NCBI GenBank assembly: GCA_002450255.1
Contig: DJYW01000019.1
Span: forward strand, 13,448 to 35,125
DNA: 21,678 nucleotides
Source: Gammaproteobacteria bacterium UBA6968
Lineage (GTDB): Bacteria > Pseudomonadota > Gammaproteobacteria > Pseudomonadales > Azotimanducaceae
Direction: 5' to 3'
This document shows positions 7,979-17,290 of this stretch, piece by piece. Below the pieces are notes generated by a model that searched no databases, was not told the origin of the DNA, and worked only from the letters and a program-made list of their open reading frames with translations. Position 1 is the stretch's first letter. Each line of letters begins with the position of its first letter. Made by a program: the position numbers and the translations under genes.

Positions 7979-9445
7979 ATGACCACACCTGAACTCATCT
8001 ACCGACGCGTTCCCGTCGTCGTTGAAACCTTGGCAGATTTGGATACCCCTTTATCCGTGTATCTGAAGCTGGCAAAAGGCCCGTATTCCTACCTGCTGGA
8101 AAGCGCCCAAGGTGGTGAGAAATGGGGCCGTTATTCAATCATTGGCCTACCCGCCCGAACCGTTCTGAGCGTCACCGGCAACACAATTGAAATTCGTTAC
8201 GACGGTGAACTCATCGAATCCGCTGAAAGCGACGATCCGCTGGACTTTATCGAATCATTCCAAAATCGTTTTCAGGTCGCCGAGGTAGAGGGTTTACCCA
8301 GGTTCTACGGTGGCTTGGTTGGTTATTTCGGATACGACACCGTGCGCTATGTAGAAGCGAAACTGGCAGCTTCCACACCCGCTGATCCGCTCGGCACGCC
8401 GGACATCATGCTTATGGTTAGCGATGAGGTCGTGGTCTTCGATAACCTGCGCGGACGCATGCAACTCATCAGCCTAATCGACCCGGACGATGTCGACAGC
8501 GAGGCTGCGACACGAGCCAAACTGGCGCAGCGGGTGGCCGATCTAAAGGCACCCGTGACTGGCTTGGAAGCCAGTACAGCCAATCAAAACATTACTGAAA
8601 ACGATTTTGTGTCCGAATTCGGTGAAGCTGAGTTCAAAGCAGCGGTGGAACGCATCCGCGAATATACGCGCGCCGGCGACGTCATGCAGGTTGTACTCGC
8701 GCAGCGGATGGCAATCCCTTTTCAAGCCAAGCCTATTAACTTTTACCGTGCGTTACGCAGCCTGAATCCCTCGCCGTATATGTATTTTATGGATTTGGAC
8801 GACTTTCAAATCGTAAGCTCGTCGCCTGAGATCCTGGCGCGCTTAGAGGACGGAGTCATCACCAATCGTCCGCTGGCAGGGACGCGGCGACGCGGTCACG
8901 ACGAAGCTGACGATTTGGCTATGGAAGAGGAACTATTGAGAGATCCTAAAGAGATAGCAGAACACCTCATGCTGATCGACCTTGGTCGCAACGATGTCGG
9001 CCGAGTCGCCACACCCGGATCAGTTAAGGTCACCGACCAGTTTGTCATTGAACGCTACTCGCATGTCATGCATATCTGCTCCAACGTAGAAGGCCAGCTC
9101 ATGCCTAACAAAACAGCTATGGATGTACTGCGGGCCGCCTTGCCTGTGGGCACGCTGTCCGGCGCACCCAAAATACGCGCCATGGAAATCATTGATGAAC
9201 TAGAGCCCGTAAAGCGCGGCATCTATGGTGGCGCAGTGGGCTATCTTGCTTGGAACGGCAACATGGATACTGCCATTGCGATTCGGACCGCTGTGATCAA
9301 GGAGGGTCGGCTGTATATTCAAGCTGGCGGAGGTGTAGTGACTGACTCAGTGCCCAAGCTGGAATGGAAAGAAAGCCTGAATAAAGGCCGCGCCATATTT
9401 CAGGCAGCCGCCTTGGCAGAACGTAACTTCAGTGAGCCGGAATAA
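7979..9445 (+). CDS. trpE: anthranilate synthase component I
   Basis: Uses ammonia delivered by TrpG to turn chorismate into anthranilate, the first step of tryptophan synthesis. The 488-aa length is normal. The N-terminal regulatory part has the tryptophan-binding LLES motif (39-42), so feedback inhibition is likely intact. The chorismate-binding domain shows [44 protein letters not shown] and the glycine-rich AGGGVVTDS near the C-terminus. GGAG lies 7 bases before the ATG. It is the third gene of the rpe-gph-trpE series but is separated from gph by a 304-bp leader. It is not contiguous with trpG: an ion-channel gene lies between. The following 156 bp (9446-9601) hold no Trp-rich leader and no clear terminator. 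Confidence 0.97.
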   Translation: MTTPELIYRRVPVVVETLADLDTPLSVYLKLAKGPYSYLLESAQGGEKWGRYSIIGLPARTVLSVTGNTIEIRYDGELIESAESDDPLDFIESFQNRFQVAEVEGLPRFYGGLVGYFGYDTVRYVEAKLAASTPADPLGTPDIMLMVSDEVVVFDNLRGRMQLISLIDPDDVDSEAATRAKLAQRVADLKAPVTGLEASTANQNITENDFVSEFGEAEFKAAVERIREYTRAGDVMQVVLAQRMAIPFQAKPINFYRALRSLNPSPYMYFMDLDDFQIVSSSPEILARLEDGVITNRPLAGTRRRGHDEADDLAMEEELLRDPKEIAEHLMLIDLGRNDVGRVATPGSVKVTDQFVIERYSHVMHICSNVEGQLMPNKTAMDVLRAALPVGTLSGAPKIRAMEIIDELEPVKRGIYGGAVGYLAWNGNMDTAIAIRTAVIKEGRLYIQAGGGVVTDSVPKLEWKESLNKGRAIFQAAALAERNFSEPE

Positions 9446-9601
9446 GCTAGGGCAATATACACAGCTGAAGGGGCTAACCCCAAATAGCCGGCACTCAGCG
9501 CGGTTCGCCGAACAATCACAGCCAAACAAGATACAAGCCAACAACAGGTCAAGCGGAGCACAAAGTGTTCAAACAAACCGAGCAGAACAAGGGTTAGCGT
9601 C

Positions 9602-10459
9602 ATGCAATGGGCCAACGCAATCTGTAACCACAAATTGTTTCAGCAATCGATCACGGCGATCATCATCATCAACGCCGTAGTGATTGGCTTAGATACGTCG
9701 CCGGAGTTAACCAGCCGATATGGCGTTTACTTTGAATGGGCAAATTGGTTGTGTCTGCTGTTTTTTATTGCCGAGGCAGGGATAAAACTCCTGGCCCACT
9801 ACCCCAAGCCGCATCGCTATTTCTATGATGGCTGGAACATTTTCGATTTCTCTATCATTGTTGCGAGCTTGATTCCCGCTGGCGGGCAGCTGGCAACCCT
9901 GGCGCGCTTGGCCAGGCTGCTGCGGGTGCTGCGCCTCATATCCAGCTTCCCGGAATTGCGCTTAATCGTGAATACTCTGATCCGCTCTATTCCCAGCATG
10001 ATGAATGTCATTCTGCTGATGTCGATTATCTTTTATGTTTACGCCGTAGCCGGATATCACTTTTTCCATGCGATCGATCCGACCCATTGGCGCAACCTGG
10101 GTATTGCGCTGCTCACCTTGTTCAGAATCGTCACCTTGGAGGATTGGACCGATGTGATGTATGCGGCTATGGATAGCGAGCCCTGGGCATGGATGTATTT
10201 TGTTAGCTTCGTGGTGATGGGCACCTTTGTGGTGGTCAACTTGTTCATCGCCGTCGTGTTGAATAATTTAGACAAAGCCAAAACCGAACAACTGGAAGCA
10301 CTGAATGCGGCACCGAGTCGCGACGAAATACTGCGCGAGCTGCGCGCAACACAAGAAGCACTGCAAAGCATTCGCAGCCAATTGGAGCGGCTTGGTGAAG
10401 CAGAAGAGAGCGCTCTGCAAAACGGTGACAACCTGAACACGACGAGACCAGACGCATGA
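9602..10459 (+). CDS. voltage-gated cation channel, bacterial Nav (NaChBac/NavAb) type
   Basis: A 285-aa single-domain inner-membrane channel expected to act as a homotetramer. Six segments can be traced: S1 about 15-32, S2 44-66, S3 78-93, S4 99-112, S5 131-152, S6 196-222. S4 has Arg102, 105, 108 and 111 at every third position, the voltage-sensor pattern. The pore loop ends in TLEDWTD (178-184), aligning with TLESWSM of NavAb, so two ring positions carry extra Asp. After S6, residues 223-270 are charged and heptad-like ([19 protein letters not shown]), matching the C-terminal coiled coil of this family. AAGGG lies 8 bases before the ATG. The stop overlaps the trpG ATG (ATGA), so it is coupled to trpG. 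The ion selectivity (Na versus Ca) cannot be settled from sequence. The link with tryptophan synthesis is unexplained. Confidence 0.92.
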   Translation: MQWANAICNHKLFQQSITAIIIINAVVIGLDTSPELTSRYGVYFEWANWLCLLFFIAEAGIKLLAHYPKPHRYFYDGWNIFDFSIIVASLIPAGGQLATLARLARLLRVLRLISSFPELRLIVNTLIRSIPSMMNVILLMSIIFYVYAVAGYHFFHAIDPTHWRNLGIALLTLFRIVTLEDWTDVMYAAMDSEPWAWMYFVSFVVMGTFVVVNLFIAVVLNNLDKAKTEQLEALNAAPSRDEILRELRATQEALQSIRSQLERLGEAEESALQNGDNLNTTRPDA

Positions 10460-11031
10460 TTTTAATGATCGACAACTATGACTCCTTCACCTACAACGTG
10501 GTGCAATATTTACTCGAGCTCGGCGCTGCTGTGGAGGTTTATCGCAATGACGAGATCAATCTGGCAGAGATTGAACAGCTGGCGCCAGAGAAAATTGTCA
10601 TCTCTCCAGGCCCGTGTACGCCAAACGAAGCCGGCATTTCCATGGCCGTCATCCAGCATTTTCAGGGCCAGTTACCCATTCTCGGTATTTGTCTGGGGCA
10701 CCAGAGTATTGGCCAGGTTTTTGGGGGCGAGGTGGTCCGCGCAGAGCAAGTGATGCATGGCAAAACATCTCCCATTCATCATTCTGCAAATGGCGTATTC
10801 AAAGCACTCGACGATCCTTTCACCGCCACCCGCTATCACTCGCTAGTAGTGGCCAAGGACTCGTTGCCAGACTGTCTGGAAGTCACCGCCTGGACCGAAA
10901 AAGACGACGAAATGGACGAGATCATGGGACTGCGACATCGTGAATATGCTATTGAAGGTGTGCAGTTCCATCCGGAATCCATTCTTACCAACCACGGCCA
11001 CACTCTATTAAAGAATTTTCTGGATACCTAG
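10456..11031 (+). CDS. trpG: anthranilate synthase component II (glutamine amidotransferase)
   Basis: Hydrolyses glutamine and passes ammonia to TrpE. The 191-aa class I amidotransferase has the nucleophile Cys79 in GICLGHQ, the His172/Glu174 pair in FHPES, and the N-terminal [11 protein letters not shown]. It could also serve para-aminobenzoate synthesis, as many stand-alone TrpG/PabA proteins do, but the trpD and trpC neighbours favour tryptophan. The ATG overlaps the channel stop by ATGA, so translation depends at least partly on ribosomes leaving the channel gene. trpD follows after 18 bp. Confidence 0.96.
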   Translation: MILMIDNYDSFTYNVVQYLLELGAAVEVYRNDEINLAEIEQLAPEKIVISPGPCTPNEAGISMAVIQHFQGQLPILGICLGHQSIGQVFGGEVVRAEQVMHGKTSPIHHSANGVFKALDDPFTATRYHSLVVAKDSLPDCLEVTAWTEKDDEMDEIMGLRHREYAIEGVQFHPESILTNHGHTLLKNFLDT

Positions 11032-11049
11032 CCCGCAACAAGGACGCCC

Positions 11050-12087
11050 ATGAACGCCAAAGAAGCCTTACAACAAATCGTATTAGGTAACGATCTTAGT
11101 AAACAGGATACTGCTACTGTCTTCCGCGACATCATGTCCGGTAACTGCACTCCGGCGCAAATCGGCGCCATATTGGCCGCTTTGCGAGTGAAAGGCGAAA
11201 CAGCCGAAGAAATAGCTGGCGCTGCACTGACCATGCGCGAGCTGTCTACTAAGGTCGATGTCAGTGATCCGAACTTGATCGACACCTGCGGTACCGGAGG
11301 CAGTGGGCGCAAGTTATTCAATATTTCTACGGCGGCGGCATTCGTTGCGGCAGCTGCCGGCGCCAAAGTGGCTAAGCACGGCAACCGGAAAATGACAAGC
11401 GCCGCCGGCAGTGCCGATTTGTTGGAAGCTGCCGGCGTTAACTTGAGCTTGACACCGGCACAGATCAAAACCTGTATCGAAGAAGTCGGTGTCGGCTTTA
11501 TGTTTGCTCAGGCACATCATTCGGCTATGCGTTTTGCTGGGCCGGTACGGCAAGAGATAGGCATTCGCACGCTGATGAATGTACTCGGCCCGATGACTAA
11601 TCCGGCCGGCGCAAAGCGCCAGGTTATCGGTGTCTTCGACCTGGAGTGGCAGCGCAAGATGGCCGAAGTGTTACACCTGTTAGGCGCTGAGCAAGCTCTG
11701 ATTGTGCATAGCGACGGGCTGGACGAAATCACGCTCGACAGAACTACGCATGTGGCTGAGCTGAAAAACGGCAGCATCTCGTACTACACACTTGAGGCCA
11801 AAGACTTCGATTTACCAACGCACTCGGCCGCAGAATTAGCCGCACTCAAAGCAGAGTCCCTGGAAGCAAGCCTCGCGCTGGTGAAACAGTCCCTAGGTGA
11901 ACCCGAATCAGCTGCTGCGAGCATCGTTAGCCTTAACGCCGGAGCCGCTATTTATGTCGCCGGTATTGCAGACTCAATGCAACAAGGCGTGGTGATGGCG
12001 CAAGATGCGATAGCAGCCGGTCTGGCTAAGGAGCGCTTTAACGAGTTGGTGCGCATCACGGGCATGATGGCGGAAACTTCAAAGTGA
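11050..12087 (+). CDS. trpD: anthranilate phosphoribosyltransferase
   Basis: Joins anthranilate and PRPP to phosphoribosyl-anthranilate. The 345-aa protein has the nucleoside-phosphorylase-like fold with a helical N-terminus (1-65). The PRPP loop reads DTCGTGGSGRKLFNIST (78-94), followed by KHGNRKMTSAAGSADLLEAAG and the metal-binding DGLDE in the second half. The usual GTGGDG is GTGGSG here, so the loop Asp is replaced by Ser85. All other key residues are present, so the enzyme is probably active. AAGGA is 5 bases before the ATG. It sits in the trpG-trpD-trpC run. Confidence 0.96.
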   Translation: MNAKEALQQIVLGNDLSKQDTATVFRDIMSGNCTPAQIGAILAALRVKGETAEEIAGAALTMRELSTKVDVSDPNLIDTCGTGGSGRKLFNISTAAAFVAAAAGAKVAKHGNRKMTSAAGSADLLEAAGVNLSLTPAQIKTCIEEVGVGFMFAQAHHSAMRFAGPVRQEIGIRTLMNVLGPMTNPAGAKRQVIGVFDLEWQRKMAEVLHLLGAEQALIVHSDGLDEITLDRTTHVAELKNGSISYYTLEAKDFDLPTHSAAELAALKAESLEASLALVKQSLGEPESAAASIVSLNAGAAIYVAGIADSMQQGVVMAQDAIAAGLAKERFNELVRITGMMAETSK

Positions 12088-12169
12088 TCACAGGGTGTAT
12101 TGGTCCAAGCCAAAGACCTGCAGCGCTGACCCGAAGTCTAGAAACACGACAATTATTTGAGACAACCCA

Positions 12170-12964
12170 TTGAGCAACATTCTCGAAACCATACTGTCTA
12201 CCAAGCACGCGGAAATAGCCGCGCGCCTGCAACACGAATCATTATCCGACCTTGCTGCGCGAGCTACAGCAGTTACCGCACCGACACGCGGCTTTGTAAA
12301 AGCGTTGCGCGACGCGGCTGCAAACCAGCAGCCAGGCGTCATCGCGGAAATTAAAAAAGCGTCCCCTAGCAAAGGGGTAATTCGAGCGCAGTTTGATCCA
12401 GTCGCAATTGCCAAAAGTTACGCCAAGCATGGCGCAACCTGTTTATCGGTGCTCACCGATGAAGCGTACTTCCAGGGCAGTGATGCCTATCTGGAAGCGG
12501 TCGTTCAGGCAGTGAATCTGCCAACCATACGTAAGGATTTTATCGTCCACCCCTATCAGGTTTATGAGGCGCGCTGCCTCGGCGCCGATTGCGTGCTGCT
12601 GATCGTAGCGGCGCTGGACCAAAAAGAATTAATGGAACTGTATAACCTCGCGCACGAACTAAGCCTGGATGTCTTGATCGAGGTGCACGATGCAGCGGAG
12701 CTGGAACGCGCCTTGGCATTACAGCCAAAGCTGATCGGCATCAACAACCGCAACCTCAAAACGTTCGCCACCACCACGCAAACCACACTGGATCTATTGG
12801 CGGACATGCCAAGCGATACCACGGTCGTGACCGAGAGCGGCATTAGCACTCGTGCAGATGTCGACGCAATGCTCGAACATGAAGTGTATTGCTTCTTAAT
12901 CGGTGAAGCCTTTATGAGAGCACCGGAACCCGGTGTTGCGTTGGCTGAGCTGTTTAAACCATAA
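12170..12964 (+). CDS. trpC: indole-3-glycerol-phosphate synthase
   Basis: Closes the indole ring from carboxyphenylamino-deoxyribulose phosphate. The 264-aa TIM barrel includes [13 protein letters not shown] near 58-70 (catalytic Glu and Lys), [43 protein letters not shown] and VVTESGIS. The start is TTG at 12170, since no ATG fits and the [16 protein letters not shown] beginning aligns with family N-termini; a weak TTGAGA is about 8 bases upstream. It is not fused to trpF. The 82-bp gap from trpD is larger than elsewhere in the run but shows no terminator. Confidence 0.96.
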   Translation: MSNILETILSTKHAEIAARLQHESLSDLAARATAVTAPTRGFVKALRDAAANQQPGVIAEIKKASPSKGVIRAQFDPVAIAKSYAKHGATCLSVLTDEAYFQGSDAYLEAVVQAVNLPTIRKDFIVHPYQVYEARCLGADCVLLIVAALDQKELMELYNLAHELSLDVLIEVHDAAELERALALQPKLIGINNRNLKTFATTTQTTLDLLADMPSDTTVVTESGISTRADVDAMLEHEVYCFLIGEAFMRAPEPGVALAELFKP

Positions 12965-12975
12965 AGCATATTGTC

Positions 12976-12980
12976 GAGGA
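12976..12980 (+). promoter_or_regulatory. ribosome binding site fixing the osmC-family start
   Basis: GAGGA lies 6 bases before the ATG at 12987. The frame is open upstream into trpC as far as 12933, but this site and the family N-terminus identify 12987 as the start. Confidence 0.7.
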
Positions 12981-12986
12981 CAAGAT

Positions 12987-13424
12987 ATGACTGACAGTCT
13001 GGAAAGCACCGTCACCTGGGTCGATCAGGTGCACTTCAAAGCAAGCGGTGGAACAGGTCACGAAGTGTTGATGGATGGTCCGGAAGCAGCGGGCGGGCAG
13101 AACCGTGGTAGCCGGCCCATGGAACTGATTTTGATGGGCCTTGGCGGCTGCACCGCCTACGACATCGTCGACATCCTCACCAAGGGACGACAGGACCTGG
13201 TGTCAATGCGCACAGAACTGCGCGGCGCCCGCGCAGAAGACACTCCGCAGACCTTTACCCATATCACTATCCACTTTGTGATTGCCGGGCGAGGCATCGA
13301 CGCAGCCAAGGTACAGCGGGCGATCAACATGACCGCAGAGAAATATTGTTCAGCGTCGATAATGCTGGCGCGAGGCGGTGTCACCATTGAGCATAGCTTT
13401 GAGCTTGTGGAAGCGGCGGCTTAG
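12987..13424 (+). CDS. OsmC-family protein, YhfA type
   Basis: A 145-aa member of the OsmC/Ohr superfamily, closest in recognisable sequence to E. coli YhfA: GHEVLMDGPEAAGG, PMELILMGLGGCTAYD, ILTKGRQD, FTHITIHFVI and AEKYCSASIML can all be matched. Two cysteines (GGCTAYD and EKYCSAS) are at the positions of the redox-active pair, so a peroxide-reducing role is possible, but the function of the YhfA branch is not known. It starts 22 bp after trpC and is the last gene of the plus-strand run. The same trpC-osmC neighbourhood exists in Pseudomonas, where vfr lies between; vfr is absent here. Confidence 0.9.
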   Translation: MTDSLESTVTWVDQVHFKASGGTGHEVLMDGPEAAGGQNRGSRPMELILMGLGGCTAYDIVDILTKGRQDLVSMRTELRGARAEDTPQTFTHITIHFVIAGRGIDAAKVQRAINMTAEKYCSASIMLARGGVTIEHSFELVEAAA

Positions 13425-13440
13425 CCTACCCCACTGCGAG

Positions 13441-13471
13441 CGGCTCGTATGCCTAACAACACCCGGAGCCG
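13441..13471. terminator. weak inverted repeat between convergent genes
   Basis: CGGCTC (13441-13446) and GAGCCG (13466-13471) can pair across a 19-nt loop in the 54-bp space between the converging osmC-family gene and coq7. The location suits a shared terminator, but there is no T-run in either direction and the loop is long. Confidence 0.2.
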
Positions 13472-13478
13472 GCCGCAG

Positions 13479-14120
13479 TTAAATTCGGTAGGTCGTGCGC
13501 GTCATCACCTTTGCTAACCCGGCCATTGCGGTTTTTACGCCGCGCGGAAATGCCACGCCGCCCTGCTGCAAGGCGGCCTCCCCATGACGCTTTTCGTCGG
13601 CACGCATATGTTCCAGAATGGCGCGACTTTTCGCATCCTCCGCTGGCAAAGACTCCAGATGTTCGTCTAGGTGTTTTACAACCTGGTCTTCTGTGGCTTC
13701 GACAAACCCCAGGCTAATGCGATCCCCAAGTGCGCCAGACGCCGCGCCCATAGCGAAAGACGCGGCATAAAACAGGGGAGCAAGCACGCTTGGTTTTTCT
13801 ACCAGTTCTTCTAAGCGGTCTCGACACCAAGCGAGATGATCTTGCTCTTCCTGTGCTGCATCTAACAACAGCGCCCTCGACGCCGGATCTTTCGCCATCA
13901 GCGCCTGGCCCTCATAAAGCGCTTGCGCGCATACTTCGCCAACATGATTCACACGCATCAATCCGGCGCTGTGTGCTGATTCGTCTGCGGCCATAGCAAT
14001 ATCGGCGACTGCTGCTGCGGGATTGGCGCGATGCGCGGGTAGGTTACCGGTTAACGTACGCAGCGCATGATCCAAAGAAAGAATGAGCTTGTCCGCCAAA
14101 GGTTCTGCTTGTTTGTGCAT
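13479..14120 (-). CDS. coq7: 3-demethoxyubiquinol 3-hydroxylase (diiron), Coq7
   Basis: A 213-aa ferritin-like diiron monooxygenase for the late hydroxylation in ubiquinone synthesis, the oxygen-dependent alternative to the flavoprotein UbiF. Putative iron ligands are all visible: Glu62 (NHVGE), Glu92 and His95 (EEQDH), Glu144 (EATE), Glu176 and His179 (DEKRH), making two four-helix repeats. It is membrane-associated in the family. AAGGA lies 9 bases before the ATG. It follows purD on the minus strand after 115 bp, with a candidate promoter of its own. In Pseudomonas speD lies between osmC and coq7; it is missing here. Confidence 0.94.
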   Translation of the reverse strand: MHKQAEPLADKLILSLDHALRTLTGNLPAHRANPAAAVADIAMAADESAHSAGLMRVNHVGEVCAQALYEGQALMAKDPASRALLLDAAQEEQDHLAWCRDRLEELVEKPSVLAPLFYAASFAMGAASGALGDRISLGFVEATEDQVVKHLDEHLESLPAEDAKSRAILEHMRADEKRHGEAALQQGGVAFPRGVKTAMAGLAKVMTRTTYRI

Positions 14121-14203
14121 TCGCTTAGGTCCTTTTCGATCGAGTTCAAGTGTTGCGCCCCAATTGTTGCGGGTCTCTGTTGGTATGTTCTGAATATCAC
14201 GCG

Positions 14204-14232
14204 TTTATATGCAAACGCTAATCAGTCAACAA
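14204..14232 (-). promoter_or_regulatory. candidate coq7 promoter with overlapping inverted repeat
   Basis: On the minus strand TTGTTG (14232-14227) and TATAAA (14209-14204) are spaced by 17 bp. The -10 box lies inside a perfect inverted repeat GCGTTT-N6-AAACGC (14201-14218), which could be an operator or a weak hairpin behind purD. The evidence is pattern only. Confidence 0.3.
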
Positions 14233-14235
14233 CCG

Positions 14236-15525
14236 TTAAGTGTTGTCCGCCAATCTTGCCAGGGCTCGATAACCAATGTCTTTGCGAAATTGACGTCCGC
14301 GCCAACCAATTAAGTCGACTCGTTCGTAAGCACGAGCCTGAGCGATATCAATGCCATCACCAAGACCTACTACACACAGCACGCGGCCGCCTGCAGTAAC
14401 CACTGCATCATCCTCCAGGCTCGTGCCAGCATGGAACACCATAGTATCTTCGAGATCTTTGTCTAAACCGGAGATCGCATCGCCTTGATCATATTGGTCA
14501 GGATAACCGCCCGCGGCCATCACCACGCCCAAGGCCGTGCGTGAGTCAAACAGCAGTTTCTGCTGATCCAGTTTGCCCGCTATCGCCGCGAGACACAGCT
14601 CAGCCAGATCTGTTTGCAGGCGCATGATCACCGGCTGCGCCTCCGGATCACCAAAGCGACAGTTAAACTCCACCACCTTAACCTGTTCGTCAGAATCGAT
14701 CATCAGCCCGGCGTATAAGAAGCCGACAAACGGGTGACCGTCTTCCGCCATACCCCGTAACGTGGGCTCGATTACCTGACGCATAACCCGCTCATGCACC
14801 ACTGGTGTGACCACGGGTGCCGGGGAATAAGCCCCCATACCGCCAGTATTCGGTCCGCGATCGCCATCATCACGGGCTTTATGGTCCTGGGACGAAGCAA
14901 ACGGCAGTGCCGTTTTGCCGTCGCATATACAGATAAAGGAAGCTTCTTCGCCCTGCATAAATTCTTCAACAACCACGCGGTGGCCAGATTCGCCAAAGCG
15001 GTTGCCGCTGAGCATATCAGTTGCTGCGGTGAGGGCTTCCGCCTCGGACTGCGCTACCACTACACCTTTGCCAGCGGCTAGGCCGTCCGCTTTGATAACG
15101 ATCGGCGCGCCGTGTTCGCGAATATAGGCGAGGGCCGGCTCCAGTTCGGTAAAAGAAGCATAGGCTGCGGTGGGGATGCCATGCCGCAGCATAAAGTGCT
15201 TACTGAAACTTTTGGAGCCTTCCAGCTGAGCTGCGGCCTGAGTGGGGCCAAAACATTTCTGCCCTGCAGCCTGAAACGCGTCAACGATCCCGCCGACTAG
15301 CGGCACTTCCGGGCCTACTATGGTCAGATCTACGCTTTTTTCTTGCGCCAGCGCCAATAGCGCGTATATATCGGTAACGGATAATGGGATGTTACGCACC
15401 TTGGCCTCTCGTGCGGTGCCCGCGTTACCCGGCACGACCAACACCTCGCTGACAGTCGCGCTGCTGGCCAAACGCCAGGCAAGTGCATGCTCGCGACCAC
15501 CGGATCCAATAACCATGACTTTCAT
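14236..15525 (-). CDS. purD: phosphoribosylamine-glycine ligase
   Basis: ATP-dependent ligation of glycine to phosphoribosylamine, the second step of purine synthesis. The 429-aa ATP-grasp protein shows VIGSGGREHALAW at the N-terminus, VGPEVPLVGGIVD, KADGLAAGKGV in the ATP-binding domain, PNTGGMGAYSP and EFNCRFGDPEAQ for metal binding. The frame is open 19 codons further up, but GGAG (15537-15534) is 8 bases before the ATG at 15525, and the family begins here. It follows purH, as is usual in gammaproteobacteria. The 206-bp space up to purH contains no recognisable gene. Confidence 0.97.
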   Translation of the reverse strand: MKVMVIGSGGREHALAWRLASSATVSEVLVVPGNAGTAREAKVRNIPLSVTDIYALLALAQEKSVDLTIVGPEVPLVGGIVDAFQAAGQKCFGPTQAAAQLEGSKSFSKHFMLRHGIPTAAYASFTELEPALAYIREHGAPIVIKADGLAAGKGVVVAQSEAEALTAATDMLSGNRFGESGHRVVVEEFMQGEEASFICICDGKTALPFASSQDHKARDDGDRGPNTGGMGAYSPAPVVTPVVHERVMRQVIEPTLRGMAEDGHPFVGFLYAGLMIDSDEQVKVVEFNCRFGDPEAQPVIMRLQTDLAELCLAAIAGKLDQQKLLFDSRTALGVVMAAGGYPDQYDQGDAISGLDKDLEDTMVFHAGTSLEDDAVVTAGGRVLCVVGLGDGIDIAQARAYERVDLIGWRGRQFRKDIGYRALARLADNT

Positions 15526-15731
15526 GCTGCTGTCTCCATGCTCGTTCCGTGTCATACCTAAATCAGATCTGACATAAAGCAAACTGACCAGCGGACGACT
15601 GCCTCAGACTGCAAAACCAAATAGGCCGGCAGCATTGATAGGCGCAACAAACCTTAGCGTCCGGCTTAATATCTAACATACCTATAAGCAATCAAATTCC
15701 TCGGCAGTGCAATCAAATAATGCGAGTCAAT

Positions 15732-17276
15732 TCAGTGACGGAAATGACGAACACCGGTAAATACCATTGCCATACCATGCTCGTCCGCTGCAGCGATCAC
15801 GTCCTTATCTCGCATCGAACCGCCGGGTTGAATCACTGCGCTGATCTGCTCGGCTGCCGCGGCGTCAATCCCATCTCGAAACGGAAAAAAGGCGTCCGAC
15901 GCCATAACCGAACCGGCAACTTCTAAACCTTCTTCACGTGCTTTAAGTCCGGCAATTTTCGCGCTTACCACGCGGCTCATCTGTCCCGCGCCCACGCCGA
16001 TGGTTTGTTCCGCCCGGGCGTATACGATGGCATTGGATTTCACAAACCAGGCTACTTTCCAAGCGAACATCAAATCGCGCATTTCCGTTTCAGTGGGCTG
16101 CCGTGCGCTCACCACCTGCAGCTTGTCCTCAGCAAAACTGAGCTCATCCGCAGACTGGACCAGCAGCCCCCCGCCAACGCGCTTGTATTCTCGACCGCGA
16201 CCAGCGTAACTACCGCCACCGTAGCTGAGGAGACGAACATTTTGTTTCTGCCGCGCTATTGTAATTGCCGCAGCGCTGTAACTCGGCGCAAGAATCACCT
16301 CTACGAACTGGCGCGCTAAGATAGCCTCCAAGGTCGTCTCATCTAATGCTTCATTAAAGGCGATAATACCGCCAAAAGCCGATGTTGGATCCGTCGCAAA
16401 CGCTTTTTCATAAGCTGCCAATGTATCTGCCGCGATACCGACGCCGCACGGATTAGCGTGCTTTACAATGACACAGGCACAGCCGTCGAATACTTTCACC
16501 GATTCCAGCGCTGCATCTGCGTCAGCAATATTGTTATACGAAAGGGCCTTGCCTTGATGCTGCTCGTAGGCCGCAATGGTTGCCTGAATGTCGCCGCCAG
16601 ATTGACGATAAAATGCTGCTTCCTGATGCGGATTTTCGCCGTATCGCATATCGGCAACTTTGTCGAAAGACAATGTCAGACTCTCTGGCAGCAATTCCTC
16701 AGCGCCGAGATAAGCAGCCACCGCCGAATCGTATTGAGCAGTGTGCCGAAACGCTTTCAGCGCTAACGCGCGCCGCTTCGGTAAGTCCAAGCTATCAGAA
16801 TTAATAGCCTCGACCAGATCCGCATAGTCGTCGGGATCCACAACAATAGTGACATCAGCATGATTTTTGGCTGCCGCGCGCACCATCGTCGGGCCACCAA
16901 TATCAATGTTCTCGATGGCCATCGCGTCAGTGCAATCCGGCCGCGCAACGGTTTCTGCAAAGGGATAGAGATTGACCACGACCAAATCAATCGGCGCTAT
17001 ATCGTGCTCAGACATTACCGACTCGTCGGTGCCGCGACGCGCCAAAATGCCACCATGTATTTTCGGGTGAAGGGTCTTCACACGACCATCCATCATCTCC
17101 GGGAAACCGGTATACGAAGAGACTTCGGTAACCGGCAAGTCCATAGCTTGAATCGCGCGATAAGTGCCTCCGGAAGACAACATCGCAACGCCCGCTTGAT
17201 GGAGTGCGCGCGCCAGCATCTCCAAACCGGTTTTATCGGAGACACTGAGTAGAGCGCGACGAATCTTTAAAGTCAT
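15732..17276 (-). CDS. purH: bifunctional AICAR transformylase / IMP cyclohydrolase
   Basis: Catalyses the last two steps of IMP synthesis. Residues 1 to about 200 form the MGS-like cyclohydrolase domain ([37 protein letters not shown]). The rest is the transformylase domain ([30 protein letters not shown], ending in TGVRHFRH). Length is 514 aa from the ATG at 17276. Another ATG two codons upstream (17282) exists, but AGAAGG would be only 2 bases from it and is 8 bases from 17276, so I chose 17276. The fis gene that normally precedes purH is not present; only 105-111 bp separate it from dusB. Confidence 0.97.
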   Translation of the reverse strand: MTLKIRRALLSVSDKTGLEMLARALHQAGVAMLSSGGTYRAIQAMDLPVTEVSSYTGFPEMMDGRVKTLHPKIHGGILARRGTDESVMSEHDIAPIDLVVVNLYPFAETVARPDCTDAMAIENIDIGGPTMVRAAAKNHADVTIVVDPDDYADLVEAINSDSLDLPKRRALALKAFRHTAQYDSAVAAYLGAEELLPESLTLSFDKVADMRYGENPHQEAAFYRQSGGDIQATIAAYEQHQGKALSYNNIADADAALESVKVFDGCACVIVKHANPCGVGIAADTLAAYEKAFATDPTSAFGGIIAFNEALDETTLEAILARQFVEVILAPSYSAAAITIARQKQNVRLLSYGGGSYAGRGREYKRVGGGLLVQSADELSFAEDKLQVVSARQPTETEMRDLMFAWKVAWFVKSNAIVYARAEQTIGVGAGQMSRVVSAKIAGLKAREEGLEVAGSVMASDAFFPFRDGIDAAAAEQISAVIQPGGSMRDKDVIAAADEHGMAMVFTGVRHFRH

Positions 17277-17284
17277 TTGCATAC

Positions 17285-17290
17285 CTTCTG
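17285..17290 (-). promoter_or_regulatory. ribosome binding site deciding the purH start
   Basis: AGAAGG on the minus strand is 2 bases before the ATG at 17282 but 8 bases before the in-frame ATG at 17276. The spacing favours the second ATG. Confidence 0.6.

Noticed and set aside
9468..9491. GGGG-CTAA-CCCC and GGCTA/TAGCC stems after trpE as a trpE terminator
   Set aside because: Stems of 4-5 bp with no T-run; too weak to call.
11028..11468. 146-codon minus-strand frame opposite trpD
   Set aside because: Ala/Ser/Pro-rich shadow of the conserved TrpD N-terminus; no neighbour on the minus strand to support it.
16860..17252. 130-codon plus-strand frame opposite purH
   Set aside because: Fully antisense to the conserved cyclohydrolase domain of purH and without family resemblance.
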